Positions 11,270 through 24,080 of a DNA stretch of 64,000 bases are shown here, piece after piece. The position numbers and the translations under genes are program-made. Source of the DNA: Coccinella septempunctata (lineage: Eukaryota > Arthropoda > Insecta > Coleoptera > Coccinellidae); assembly GCF_907165205.1 (NCBI RefSeq), contig NC_058191.1, forward strand, positions 27,050,064 through 27,114,063. Reading direction: 5' to 3'. Below the pieces are notes generated by a model that had not been told where the DNA came from, searched no databases, and saw nothing but the letters and a program-made list of their open reading frames with translations. Position 1 is the stretch's first letter; each line of letters opens with the position of its first letter.

Positions 11270-13728
11270 CTGGTCTGCAATTCTCGCTTCCTTCGAGAAC
11301 CACTCCCAGGCCACCCTGTGAGTTCCCAATTAGTATAACTGAGAGATGATCACGATAATGGACCATATGATTCATTGATATCTTTGAAATTGAGCTTCAA
11401 CAAATTATACCGCATTCATTCACTTCGTAACTGCAAGTGATTGAAATATGTCATAACCAAGCGATAACATCATTGGTCCAGAATCATATTAATTACTACG
11501 AATTGAAGTTCAAATACTTAGGTTTTTCTTCTCAGAAAAAAGTATAATTACAATTTGCTATGATGAGTGCACTGCAATGGGAATCCCTGTGCCATAGCCA
11601 TAGTCATGAAGTTTCTTTTAGTCTTATTTTAGTAACAAAATTTTGAATATGAATTCATTTGTTCATTCTTTATTTCTCTTAGAATATTTTTGGCACCAAT
11701 TTAAATTTGCAGGATCCTTAAGTTTGTGCCATATGGATATCAATATCAGTACCTTCATTCAACAACAAGAGGAAAAAAATGATAAATGTAAAGGCAAAGT
11801 CTAAAATTACCCACTCCACTCAAAAAAATGAAATCGAAAGATAAAGGAAAAAACAGTCGAAAACAAATCAATAAATTTATTATTGAGTATAAAGGGGGTT
11901 GAATACTAGAAGGAATTATAGAAACTAATACATAATTGCCAAATTAAACAAACCCCTTACTGGCTGATTTGCAAACTTCTTCCTCAAAGTTTTTCTCAGG
12001 GAACCCAATGAAGAATTTTTATCAAACAGGCACATAACATGTCTCTTATAAATAAGTGTTACAAAAAATTATCAAGCAGACTGCATAGTGGAAATAATGG
12101 TGGTATTCTGCTTTCATCTGTAAGCCAATCTGTAACTTTTCATAAGTTTACAGGAAAATTGCAATTCTGGATGTTTTTTAGAGATTGTAGCTTACAGGAA
12201 TCGGTAATTATTTACGATGAGTAGTTCAAAAGTAACACTGTAAATGAGAAAGTTACAGGAACATTTCCAGAATTCCATTATTTACGAATCCGTGAATCGG
12301 ACACTTGTAGATCGATAGTACCTACTCTACACATTCGTAACTTACGGATAAAAAGCAGAGAACACAACCATAAATTGGGATAAATCAGCTAGTCAAATTG
12401 TCGAATGTACATGGAATCAACTGGTAGGTTCAGAACAACACATATCGATTTCAGGACATAACACTACTGATTATTATAATTCAGACTGTTTATTTACTAT
12501 CAACAGAATGTCTTGAAGCAAATTGATAAATATGTCCTTGTCTCTTGAATTATGAGCCATTATTCCGTCTGGCTCTATCTTGAATCAATTCAAAAGTCGG
12601 CGTGCACTGAAAAATGCAGGCAATTGAATTGGTGCGATGATGTAATGGTAAATTGCGTTCCTTTGAGAACAAGCGGGTCTGAAAAACCATCAAGTTCTGC
12701 CAAAAAGCAGCCAGATGAATTGGGGTCGATTTATTCTACCACTCCACAAGATTCGCGATTTTACCACGTTTATATTAAAACTCGCTCTTGTGTTCCGTCG
12801 GTACAAATTCAATAATGAATTAATGAATTATTCGCGTCCTTATATAATAGTTGGTTTATGGTTTGTTAACGGGGTTACATTCTACTGCGACCTTAAATGT
12901 GCTTGCCAGCAAGTGTAATATAGGCCTGATATTGAGGAAGGTCTGTTTTATAGACTGGCCATTGTATAGATATTTGTTGGCGAAGTCAATAAGTATTGGC
13001 GGAATTATTTTGATTTTCTTTGATGAAGTTCCAAATTTCTCAAAACGATGAAGTTTGTGATCCGGTTTAATGGGCATCATATATTTCTTAGTCAATTTTG
13101 ATTAATTTAAGTGTTATTCTTAATATGATTCAGAATTTGAGTTAATTTTTTTGCGTTTTGATGATTTAATATTAAAAACTGATCAATATTGATTGAAGAG
13201 AAGAAATTTTTGATTGAGTTGTTAATATCTTCTTTTTTTACGAACAATTCCCTTGAAATCCTTCAATGTTATCGTAATTCAATGAAATTATGCTTTTTTT
13301 TCAAAATCGGTCTCCTAGATTTCAAGATATGACTTTCAACTTTTTTATTCTAATGGCAACCATATTGAATATTCCCACTGAAACTTAATAACAATATTTG
13401 TATTCAATATAAAACTCAGTTTATTCAAAATGAAAGTCAGATAACCTGCAGTAGGTATAGTTGATGATCTCGGTTGAGATAGTGAAAAATAATTTTTATT
13501 CTTTAGCATTTTTCCATTCTTTCATCAATACATAATGAGAACACCAATTTGAAATGTGTTAATATAAGTGCAGATATTTTCGAAAATATTGTGAAAATTT
13601 CCTTCCTCGATTGGAATTCGACTAAACTAAGTTACCTAAATGTTACATGCACAAATTGTTATTCATTTTTCAATGGGAAAATTCAATAGAGCTGAATGAA
13701 TCCCACAAAATTAATTTTTTTATTTTAT
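11270..13728. other. No recognised gene
   Basis: Open frames at 12552-12815 and 12715-12918 overlap in different frames and match no family I recognise. The 12.55-12.8 kb stretch is slightly richer in GC than its surroundings, but nothing else marks it as an exon. Confidence 0.3.
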
Positions 13729-14271
13729 GGTTATCAGGAGAAACACAAAGGTCTCTGAAAAAAAAAGTTTTTCAAACAATAATTTGAAATAAGTGCATGG
13801 AAACAGGTTCCGATTTTAAGTACTTATTTTTTGACAATAAGGTAGAAATTGAAGTTTGAAATTGAGTTTCAATAATTGTAGGTAGGTACTAATTTTTTGG
13901 CATTAAAATTAGATATTTTTTCCACCCCTTAGCTGTGTAAACTTTCATACCAGATGTCAGACAAAAACTTTTCTGTCTTTTTTTTTCCCTCAGTTTTATG
14001 ACCTTAGTTTTCACACTATCCATTCATCATCAAAACTTTCATTTCAAGAGAACTAACTTTTCTGTCTAAAATTAATCTCTTAGGATATTATTATGAGAGA
14101 TAAAATAAGGAACAAAGAAAATAATATCTAACAGGTGTATTTTGAAGTAAAAAATATTTATTGCATTGATGACAATAATATTTGTTTGCTTTCATTTCAA
14201 AATTCGTAATTTGGTGAGGAACTATTGATTCAATTTTTTTTCAAGAGGGTTTTGTGTTTCTCCTGATAAAC
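13729..14271. mobile_element. TIR element, about 540 bp
   Basis: GGTTATCAGGAGAAACACAA at 13729 is mirrored by TTTGTGTTTCTCCTGATAAA ending near 14270, giving about 20-bp terminal inverted repeats. The interior is AT-rich and non-coding. No target duplication is certain. Confidence 0.65.
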
Positions 14272-14902
14272 AGAAAATTGAAAATTATGTAAGATTAATT
14301 CCATTTCCCGCGAAATTTTCAACGAGCCCATATACGTGCTATATATTTTCCATTTTGAAAAAAAGGCAGAAAGGTTGAGACGTATGAGGTTGTAGAAAAT
14401 CACTCAATTTTATTGCCTGAAAATGAAAGTAATTGAAAATCAATTGACGGGTTTCAGCGTTTTCAGGTTTAGTTATTGGTTAAAGAAATATTAATTTCAT
14501 TCCAGACTTATGCCCAAATCTGTAATTGTTATTAGCTTATTGAATTTATCGTGAATAAGTTCGAGTCAAATAATCATCCACTTTGTAAATCATGTCACTT
14601 TTCTCAGTCATATCTTGAATTCATCCGCTAAAAAGAATCAGATCTTCATTAAATACTGATTTCTGCCTCGCTCCAAGATTTATGGATACCACTCGGACTG
14701 ATACGGTACATCTTACCGTAGTCACGACCAGGTGATATATAGAACTAGGTTCTGAAAAAATAAAAATGAAGAATTTCTTCCAAGTGCAACAAACAAGTTC
14801 ATGGCCAAATATGAAATACTGCCATGCTATCATTTCTGGATCTTGGCGATCACAATGGACTGCACTGGCATCTCGAATAACAATGTTTATGAACACTCCT
14901 CG

Positions 14903-14985
14903 CATTGTTATAATAATAATATAATAATAATAAGAATCTTTATTTCAAAGTAAGTTAAGACAAGAGGGTGGGCCTTTGATGACCT
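14903..14985 (-). repeat. LINE 3' tail with (TTA)n, minus orientation
   Basis: A TAA/ATA trinucleotide run at about 14905-14932 is followed by GAATCTTTATTTCAAAG. On the minus strand this reads CTTTGAAATAAAGATTC then (TTA)n, a typical LINE end. The body upstream (minus sense) could not be identified. Confidence 0.4.
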
Positions 14986-15653
14986 TATGATCAATGTAAA
15001 CTATGAACTTTTATGAAAAACAAATTTTTGAAGAATGTATAAGATGAGAATCTGTAACTTAATTTTTACTCAACAAAGTATCGATCCGAGAATAGTTAAA
15101 AGGTGCTTCTGGTTTCATTCAACAAACGATAATCAATAATACATGCTGTTACTACTCATTGAATTGATTTTCGATAGTTAAGTGATTTAGATAGTAATGT
15201 ACACTGCTGGTAGGAAGCGATAATAATGCAAGGAAATACCATCAGCTCATGACCTGGGGTCAGAATCGTAATAAAGATAGCGTGTTATGATACATGAAAT
15301 GAATAATGGACTTTTTAGGAACATTATTAGAAAATTGTATCTACGATATCTCTACACGAATATAAGGAGAGAATTTGAAGTTCTGTATGTATGAAATGGG
15401 ATTTCAAATCATCCAATGTAAAATCTTTCAACATGCCATATGAAACAAAAACGCTTAATCGAAGAAATTGAACATGATACTCTGAAGGAAAAATAATAGG
15501 GCTAATTAGGCAATTGGGCAATTTTAGTTTTTAGTTTTAGCGAGACTCAAAAGGGATGGCATCGTTCTTGAAAACTTGATTTTTTAAGTTTTCAAAGTAT
15601 CAATTGACAATAAAAATCTTAATAGGTGATGAGAAAAAATGTACCCATATACA
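14986..15653. other. No recognised feature
   Basis: AT-rich DNA. A 64-codon frame at 15327-15521 (minus) shows nothing recognisable. Confidence 0.3.
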
Positions 15654-15902
15654 GTGGGTTTTATAAAAATTCGATTGTCCGATCAATGATTTGATAGTCA
15701 CTCGATTTCTAAAACGAAATCACTGAAACCTTTTCATTTCAGAATATATTGAAGAAGTAGCAAATTAGAATGATTGAATGGATTAATGAACATCATAATT
15801 TGATGCGAGAATGATCATGACTGAATTATCGATTGAAAACAAATTGACGTCTATTCGTCAATCAAGCGTTGATTCCCCGATCAAGCTTTATGAAACCCGG
15901 GG
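15654..15902. mobile_element. MITE family A, copy 1 (about 250 bp)
   Basis: The left end is GGGTTTTATAAAAATTCGAT and the right end reads, in reverse complement, GGGTTTCATAAAGCTTGATC, so the ends are imperfect inverted repeats. Its reverse complement recurs at 18299-18548 over nearly the whole length, including AATTGACGTCTATTCGTCAA and ATTCAGTCATGATCAT-like stretches. Confidence 0.8.
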
Positions 15903-15904
15903 TT

Positions 15905-17985
15905 GCACTTTCAAACTGATTAAAAGGGAAATGTTTTTCTCCATTTTCAAGTTTTACTAATACGTACAAGTCATGAAAAGCTAACATAGACGAAGCAAGG
16001 TGCTATTGTACCATGTACCCTCCTTCGTGTTGAGCAAATCTGCAATATTACAGAGTAAAGCAAACACAGGAGCACATTATCCAAAATCATTCTGCAAGAA
16101 TGCATGAATGGAAATCGAGCCATAATTGCTCTGACCTTCGGATGAAATGCAGTCGGTTTTTTCTCCTTCAAGAAGAGACGACTCTTCAAGTCGAAGAACG
16201 AGGGCATCGAAAATGCATAATTAGTCATACATGTACTGCAAAGAAAGTTTTTGTGTTCTTGCAAGACAATGGGCCAATTTATGAACATATTTTTATTTCA
16301 GTCCCAAGTAGAATGGTCGAATTATAATATTATTCGTATACCCAAATGAATCATATCTATTCATATCTCTGAATGAAGAATCAATCGTTGAACTTTGAGT
16401 GAAATCATTTAATACTGTACAGAATTCCGAAGCATATACATTCAATGAAATGTAGTAAATTCAAGAACATACCTATCTATAGATATTTTGAAATTGAGTA
16501 AAAAAATCTTCTTTTAATTCAGCTTTATCATAAATTCAGAAAAAAACATCTCATCATTTTCATGGTATTGAAAATTAAGGAATAAAAAATTTTGTACTAG
16601 AAATACTAGCCTGTTTTAATAACCAAAGTATCGATGATAGAAAGGATTTATGGGGTTACTTGTATCATTATGAATAATTTTATCTAAGAAAAAAAAACGA
16701 CTTCGAGGAATATCTCAAGAGTATGAATCTTCTGAATTATCATTTTCCTACACCTACCTACCTGAATTATATCGAGAAAAAATTTTCAATCGGAGTTGAA
16801 CTGAAGGGATAAACAGATAAAGTTTTTTTCATTCAGTTTAACTTCGTTTGAAAAAATATTTTCCGCGACAATTCATTTAGATTCAGATAATTCAGAATTG
16901 AAAGAAGATTGCAATTTCAAAATGATGCAAGTAACAAAATAAATTCTGGATTCTGCAGTCTGTTATTGTCCTACATTATTTGTTCAGTCCTTTTTACTTT
17001 GTTTCAGTTACATAAATCAACTTTGTACGTAAAATTATTCGTCTTGTTATTGGGAATGTTTCCAATTCAGATATTATTTTTTTTTATAAATCCTTTCTAT
17101 CATCAATGATTTGGTAATTAAAATGCAAGTAAAAAATTTTTAATTTCTTAATCTTCAATACTATAAAAATAAAGAAATATTTTTCTGAATTAATTTATGC
17201 ACCGGAAAATGATTAAACTGAATTGTAAGAAGATTTTTACTTTTACCTACTTCAAAACATCAAAAGATACTTGAAATCACTACATTTCATTGAATGTGAA
17301 TGTTCTGGAATTCTGCACAGTAAAAGTATAAAGAATTTAAAATACATATACCTAGAATTTTTAATCGAACCGTAATTGCATAAGGACAAAAAATCTGTCA
17401 TCCTTATAATGCTGCTGGTATTTTGCAAATAAAACGGTACGATACGGTACAAAAACACCGGTGTCGAGCATCCGCAGCTCTGAGATTAGCGCTTCGTCCT
17501 AATACTTCTACACCGCTTCATATCTTTATCGGATAAATTAGCTATGTTGTTTATTTTACAACTGGGTCATTGTGTTATATCTACAGCTTCTTCATACTGA
17601 TATTGATTTTCGCTTCAAGTTTGTGAATGAAATTGTGGAATTATGAGCACTTCTATCTACTACTATTAAGAGGGCATTTAAGGCTTAGGGCATATTGAAT
17701 ATATGTAAATTCTTCAAAGCTCCACACATCTAATCTGAGAAAAAAACAAGGCAAAGTGTTCAGCACTAAACAAAAGCAAATAACTCATAAGACTACAGTC
17801 CGATCATTCAACTGTCGTTGTTGGGAGATAAGTTGAATTATTAATTGCCAAGAAGCTAACCAAAGAATCTGAATACCTAAATCCCTCAGCAGTTAAAAAT
17901 TTGGATTCAGGAAAAAAAACTCGGCGGAACAAAAATATTGTGACAAACAGAATACTTAACAGAATAAGTGTTCCAAAATAAGAAA
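15905..17985. other. No recognised gene
   Basis: AT-rich sequence. Overlapping frames on both strands at 15971-16327 suggest chance openness. No repeat boundary was recognised. Confidence 0.3.
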
Positions 17986-17989
17986 GTAA

Positions 17990-18970
17990 CAGACCTTATG
18001 TCTATTGTGACAGAATGAAAGAAGCTGCCGATGAATGAAGCGACTGGTAGATTGGATCTAAATGGACAAAAGAACTGAGCGATATATACGATAGAGAACA
18101 CTGAAAAACACCACCAACTTATGAATTGATGAAAAAAGTGGAGTGGAAAACAAAGGAAAATATCTAGGGATCATACAGGAAGAATGACGAAAGCAAAGCA
18201 GCGATGAAGAGTCTTTGCCCATTGATAGGTATAAAGAGCCAACTTCGAAAGAGAAAAAACTAAAATAATTGAAGCAGTAACTAAGCCTCAACTGACATAC
18301 CCCGGGTTTCGTAAAGCTTGATCGGGGAATGAACGCTTGATTGACGAATATACGTCAATTTGTTTTCAATCGATAATTCAGTCTTGATCATACAGAATAT
18401 CATTTTCGCATCAAATTATGATGTTTATACACCCATTCAATTATTCCCAATTGTTACTTCTTCAATATATTCAGATTTGAGTGATTTCGTTTTAGAAATA
18501 AGTAACTGTCAAATCGTTGATCGGACAATCAGAACTTTATGAAACTAAAGATTGCTTGTGTTTATATTAAGAGTCCTATCAAAAGAATTCATTCCAAGGA
18601 AAGAAGGTTTCCACGATGTACAATAGATGAACCTTGATTGATAAGTGTCAGATAGATTTATCGAGATTTGAAGTGAGATACCATCACAGAATTCATAAAG
18701 GGGAACACTGGGAACATATTTCAAATGTAAGACAAAGTGGACCATGAACCTGAGGAAGTCAGCGGAAGATGGAGATCAACTGAGGAGAGACCACTATGAG
18801 TACAAAAACTTATTGGGGACTTCAGAACAGGATGAATACAAGAAGAAGAATCCCAAAAGACTACAAGAACAAATAAACCAAATAAGAGACTGTCGGTTTA
18901 TATGAGAATGTCCGGAATCATAGAAGAGCAAGTTAGGTTTAGTAGGTACCCCAACTGAAGAGAGGAAGGA
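17990..18970 (+). pseudogene. Jockey-type LINE copy 3, heavily decayed, with a MITE inserted
   Basis: Nucleotide similarity to LINE copy 1 can be followed piecewise: AAATGGACAAAAGA, GGAAAATATCTAGGGATCAT, CCATTGATAGGTATAAAGAG, TAAGCCTCAACTGACAT, then after the insertion CCTATCAAAAGAATTC and the downstream RT tail. It ends with a 3' UTR containing AGTAGGTACCCCAACTGAAG and CTCAGGAGAG. Many stops and deletions rule out any product. It is split at about 18298 by a family-A MITE. Confidence 0.75.
18299..18548. mobile_element. MITE family A, copy 2, inserted in LINE copy 3
   Basis: This is the reverse-complement copy of 15654-15902 (CGGGTTTCGTAAAGCTTGAT at the left, ACTTTATGAAAC at the right). It interrupts homology to LINE copy 1 between AACTGACATA and ATTGCTTGTGTTT, where copy 1 is continuous (about 5245-5262). 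The MITE therefore moved after the LINE had inserted. Confidence 0.8.
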
Positions 18971-19359
18971 CTCCCCAACGTTCCTCAGGAGAGATTAGTC
19001 TCCAAAAAAACTACCCCTTTCCAATAACGAAAAAAACTCGAAATAGGAAAGAAAACAGGGTTTCCCTATTCTGGGTTCCTGATCACTCAGAAACCAAAGA
19101 AAACAAAGGGAAAAACACACTTGCCTGAAAGGTAGCACAAACGCCACTTGCTGGCCAAGAACCTTTCTGTGGTATAGAAAAATGTACCTCTTGTATAAAT
19201 TTTTTGGAAGGGGACAAAACCGAAGGAGAAACACTAGCGGAATCTTGCAAAAAAGATCTTTGCAGTTGTAAGTAAAAAAAATTATTCCTTGGACGAGAAA
19301 ATATTGTAGCTAGAGTTCAAACACTCAACAAAACAGGAATTGCATTTAGGTGAACTTAC

Positions 19360-19788
19360 CCACTCATCATCACTCTCTTTATCACTACCATAATCATCGA
19401 AGTAGTTCTCAACATTTTCATCTGGTGGTGGCGTTGTTGTGGTCGTCGTTCTCTTCTCATACCACGACCTGTGTCTCAATTTATTATGCACTTCACTTTT
19501 ACTTTCACTTCCGAATCTCATGTTGTTAACTCTGCTCATCACTTTGTCTAAATTAGGAAATCTCGATTGGTGACGCAATTTGAGAGTGTTCAAACTGTTG
19601 TAACTATTATATTTGTTATTGAAACTGTTTAAATTGTTAGTACTGTACTTATGGTATTTATTGTACGGGTCCAATGATCTTTTCACTATACTTTTTCTGT
19701 GATTCTGTTCGTGTTTCGTTCGGATTTCCGCGGCTATCGCACATGCACAAAAATATACTATCACTGTGTGAACTGTTGGAATCCACAT
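19360..19788 (-). CDS. First coding exon of a secreted low-complexity protein (partial)
   Basis: This is the only convincing host coding exon. On the minus strand a polypyrimidine tract and CAG acceptor (TTTTCTTCTTTGCAG) end at 19874, so the exon starts at 19873. The true start is the ATG at 19788; the open frame extends upstream only through a TTG codon. It encodes 143 residues and ends at a consensus donor TGG|GTAAGT, phase 0, at 19360/19359. Residues 1-20 (MWIPTVHTVIVYFCACAIAA) form a signal peptide. A dibasic KR follows at 36-37. Residues 40-67 are rich in Tyr, Asn and Ser, 70-113 are basic, 114-119 are a Thr run followed by PPP, and 123-142 are acidic with Tyr in ENYFDDYG, a context that favours tyrosine sulfation. 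The product probably enters the secretory pathway. I do not recognise the family. Remaining exons would lie lower on the minus strand or outside the window. The in-frame continuation to 19282 is probably intron. Confidence 0.75.
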
Positions 19789-19873
19789 TGTCCTCAAGTT
19801 TTTCGGTCATTTAATCAGCATTTTTTTCACTGGAGATGAGGAAACGTTCTGGTATCGGATTCTCGAAGAACTC
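19789..19873 (-). other. 5' UTR part of the secreted-protein exon
   Basis: This lies between the putative 3' splice acceptor at 19874 and the ATG at 19788. An earlier ATG in another frame (about 19812) opens a short upstream frame that overlaps the start. The presence of an acceptor implies at least one upstream non-coding exon, which I could not place. Confidence 0.55.
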
Positions 19874-19889
19874 CTGCAAAGAAGAAAAG

Positions 19890-20925
19890 AAATAAGAAAG
19901 TTTTATCAGAGTTTGGTTAGATACAAAATGAGCAATTATAATCAGAAATAAGAGTATGAAGCTAATTACATCCTCCTGAACTATGGCCAGGAAGACTAAA
20001 TCTTTGAATGAAAATTATAGCATTCAAATACAAACAATCAAGAATTCTGCCGGTTACAACAATGTAACTGAAATCACGATTAGATAAAAATATCGCACAA
20101 TATGAATTCAGTAACAGCTCCTGAAAATTTCAAACTTATATTGTTGAAGAGCAAATAGTCAAAAGAATTTTCAGAAGATGCGAAAATGCAATTTGCATTT
20201 AATTCTGTTGGTACGTAAATAATTACTTCTGTTAGTAAATATCAATATGAAAGTAGAAGATGAGTAATATTATATTAAGTTATTATTATATATATAATAC
20301 TTATACTGAGCAAACATTTCTGAGAAATGACAAAACATGCAAATATTTTATATTTGCTCAGCATCTCGAAAAGCACAATAAAAATGAAATACTTGATATG
20401 ATAAATAGTTCTCCGTATACTTTTGGATCGAGCTGAGAAAGAATGACCCTGAAAACATTTTATCTATTATAATTTTTCTTACGGTTGAAAATAATGAAAT
20501 CATAACTCCAGAACTGCCTCCAACCAAAGACTAAATTAGAAATGTTATATCTATGAATCATCCTAATTGGGAAAATAAGTGTTAACTGCGTCCTTATCTA
20601 CCACTTCGACTACCTTAATTGGGACAATTGTGGCGCAAGCTAATGTGTAAACAGTAAATATTCAAATGTGTTATTAGCATATCTATTCGAAATGCCCAAA
20701 TACATTAATTAGTAATCTGTAATATGTACAGGGGCAGTCCATCAATAAACTTGCATTTCAAAATCACAATGGATGTACTTGGCAAATGAACCACTCCACC
20801 CCATAATTTGTATTTCTAACCCCTTCCATAAAAAAAGCGTAAAATTTGAAAAACCTTCTTTTAATATCTTCAAAAACGAAGATGCTATACGTTTTTAGAA
20901 TTCACATAAGTATCTACCTAGATAT
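19890..20925. other. No recognised feature (probably 5' intron of the secreted-protein gene)
   Basis: AT-rich DNA upstream of the acceptor. Only an AT microsatellite-like stretch (TATTATTATATATATAATAC near 20281) stands out. Confidence 0.3.
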
Positions 20926-20933
20926 ACAGGATA

Positions 20934-21205
20934 TCCAGATTTAAGGTTCATATATTTCAGGGGGTGATTCTAGAGGTAAAAGTGTAAAGAAATTTCGTAT
21001 CAACTCAGGTCCTGATATGCATCCCACGCGTGCTAGGTTGTTTTGTATTTTAATTTTGTCCTTTACTCAGTCAAACTCGTTGATTAGAATTTTCGTCGAA
21101 TATCATTTTTTCAATTAAATCATTTTTTTAATACTATGAAGTATGGCAGAAGTCAATATGAACTCTAGCATCACTCCCAGAAATATATGAACGTTAAATC
21201 CGTAT
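20934..21205. mobile_element. Short foldback element
   Basis: GGTTCATATATTTCAGGGGG with ATTCTAGAG (about 20945-20977) is mirrored by CTCTAGCATCACTCCCAGAA and ATATATGAACGTTAAATCC (about 21167-21202). Arms are about 50 bp around a 170-bp centre. No target duplication was identified. Confidence 0.55.
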
Positions 21206-21344
21206 TTAACCCTTTTAGGACTAGTGGTTTTTACGCAAATGCTAAGTGGTTATTTCAGCTGCTTAGTGTATTTCTATAATATGATATAGTATGCAGGAAA
21301 ATTACATAAGTCTATAGATATCGGTAGGTTGTGTTTTCATGGAA

Positions 21345-22041
21345 TTATACAGGGTGTTTCTGAATTGATGCGCAAGAATTCAATAAGTAATTCTTCAGCA
21401 AAAATTAAGGGGAGTCATCCATATAACTTTGTTCGACACCCTTTTCCCTCCAAGTTACAGTCCTTTAAAATTTATTTACTTAAGTTTCAGAGATTGAAGA
21501 ATAACGCAGAGAAAATTAGGACAATAAAAATATATACCACAAGACTTTATTTGACACCAGCTTACTTGATATTATTTCAATAAATGATAACATCTGTATG
21601 AATTTATGGAAAAAAAGTATTTTATTCTTTTCTTAACTAACAACTTTCTGATGAAAAGATATGACATAAAAAGTTGCAGGTTGAGTCTGTCTTTTTAAGT
21701 CAATTTTTCAAATAGGAGAATATAGGCGCCTTTAAAAGTTCTGATGCAAAATATTATAGGGGTTATTTTTTCAGTACTTGTGATCACATTTTAGGGTAAC
21801 AGAAACAATCAAAAACTGCGATTTCATTAGCATCAGTTTTGTGCTGAATTTCATTCTTCTAAATTTTTCAAAAGTGGATATATGTATCAAATAAAAACAA
21901 TTTTCTTACCTGATTTTGAAGGGCTGCCACTTGGAGAGAAAAGGGTGTTAAAAAAAAGTTATATGAAAGACTCCCTTTAATTTTTGCTGAAGAATCACCC
22001 TTTGTAATCTTTCGCATCAATTCAGAAACAGCCTGTATATT
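21345..22041. mobile_element. ACAGGGTG-type foldback, 0.7 kb
   Basis: The left end ATACAGGGTGTTTCTGAATT (21346) is mirrored by AATTCAGAAACAGCCTGTAT (22019-22038). Inner matches include TTCTTCAGCAAAAATTAA versus TTAATTTTTGCTGAAGAA. The 84-codon frame at 21329-21583 lies inside the arm and is not a gene. Confidence 0.75.
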
Positions 22042-22044
22042 GGC

Positions 22045-23740
22045 ATATGCATTTGATAAAGATTAAAGATTTATTAATTCCGTCCTGAAAGGGTGGCAGA
22101 TGTTAGAGTTGTACAGATATCACTAGAAATTTTATTACATGTATTAATTTTTATGAATTGAAAAATCCATATTATATTTCGAATACGTCACTAGGAGAAA
22201 TGATATTATAGCTTCTAGTAGGCGTATATCTTAAAAAAACACAAGATGATAACTTCATTCGAACATTTGATGAAATGCAACTGCATCGATTAGTAGCGCA
22301 TACATGTATGCATCGAGTGGCCAAAAATATTTGTGCTTCTCAAATATTTACACGGTGTATCAAAAATTCCCCGGATACGGAATTAGCGTCCTTCACACTT
22401 CTCAATGGAAACATATTATTTTATGTTTACTCACGGATTAATACTGCAATCCTAAAATACATACAAAGTACAACGGCAAATTTCGTATTTTATCGTTCAC
22501 TGAACTTCACCAAAGTGTAGATTGAGGTGTTGAATCAACATCGTGTTTCATGAGTTGACGCGCGTAACTGAACATATAAATTAAAATTCACGAATGTGAA
22601 ATTTGAGGAATGATAAGCTTCAGTTACGGATTTTACCGAAAGAGAAAAGGCACAAAGTTCTAAAAATAAGATTCAATTAATATTTATCGAGTCGAATATT
22701 ATAATTTCGAGAAATGATTATAAACATCGTATCGGTCTCAATTAATAATAATCTATTCGATAACGGTTGTATACATCGGTCAATTTATGTGTAATGGATT
22801 TTTATTGTAAGATGGAGAAGAAAAATTGTCCTTATTTTAAATAATCACTCAGCATTCAAAGATTCGAAAACAAGCAACGAACATGTTGTCAGTATTACCT
22901 ACTTACGAAATTTTATATCAGGGGAAAATAAAATTGATTTAGATAGCTTTTTACAGAGTGAAATTAAGATAAAAAAATTCAATGGTATATGCTGCGTATA
23001 TAGAACTAAATTTCATATGAACCTACGAGCTCTGTTTTCGTAATACAGGTAACATTTTCTCTAGAAACGAGGAAACGAGTGAAAATTATTGAGTTTTTTT
23101 AATTTTTGGGTGCACTACCACATTTTCTGTATTTTGATCAACACAATCTTCTAATTCTTGTAGAATGTACATTTCTACCAAAAGAAGTTGTATGCGTATT
23201 ATCCCTTCAGAATCTGAAACTATTAAAAAGGAAAATAGGACAAAATTTCTTTGAGACAATTTATTTCAATACCCTCTATTACTGGAGGTTCTAATGTTGC
23301 GAAAATTTACTAGTTGAGTGGAAAATTTCGAACAGTATCATTATTTCGATTTCAAATAGCCTATTAATATAACTGAGATATCTAGAAAAGTCTAATAGGC
23401 CCTCGAACTTGGAACGCTCTGTATTATTGGGGTTGATTCGTGAAATAAAGTTTGTAAGGAAATCTGTTTCTCTTCTCTTTGTTACAGAAGACCACACACC
23501 CAACTGCTGGTGGTATATTTAATAGCCATTTTACGATAGAACAATGAATGGAGATTACTGTAACAATCAAATCGTCCATCAAATGATGAGCCATGAATTG
23601 GATATTTCACAGATGTTAGAGCATGAAGATTAACATGATCTGAGTTATTTTCGACAATAAAATCAAATTGAATAGGTTGAATAGGTTCGATGGATGCAAA
23701 ATAGGTAGAGAGACAAGATATCAATGAATACCAATATACC
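22045..23740. other. No recognised gene
   Basis: AT-rich. The frames at 22275-22520, 23106-23294, 23291-23503 and 23482-23724 overlap or adjoin and show no domain. Confidence 0.3.
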
Positions 23741-23741
23741 A

Positions 23742-24080
23742 GTAAACAAATGCGAAGGACGTAGGGAAATGATTCCTCGATAAAATAAGCAGGGGTAGTT
23801 ACTATAAATTTTTTTCGAAATAGACCTCCCTTCCAAGATACAGCCTTTGGAAGGCGATGACGAGTTGACAGTTATTGAAACTATACATAATATGAAGCAC
23901 TAAGTAGATGTTACTCACACAATTTGTTTTTAGATCTCATAACACTATTATTAGGGGTTGAGAATAACAACCCCTTATGATTTTCCGTCAAAAATTGTTT
24001 TCATTGGATAAATTTTCGAAAATTAAAATTCTCTTATGGTTTCCCATTCAATTCTGGAGAAAAAAGTCTCTTGAGTCAAA
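23742..24080. repeat. Foldback family B, partial copy
   Basis: AAACAAATGCGAAGGAC...ATGATTCCTCGAT, then GACCTCCCTTCCAAGATACA and AACAACCCCTTATGATTTTC. This follows the left arm and centre of the complete element at 27704-28475, but without the right arm. The ACAGGGTG end is missing. Confidence 0.7.

Noticed and set aside
19282..19359. Protein continuing past the donor to the in-frame stop
   Set aside because: The consensus GTAAGT at 19359 makes intron more likely; the extra residues would be read-through.
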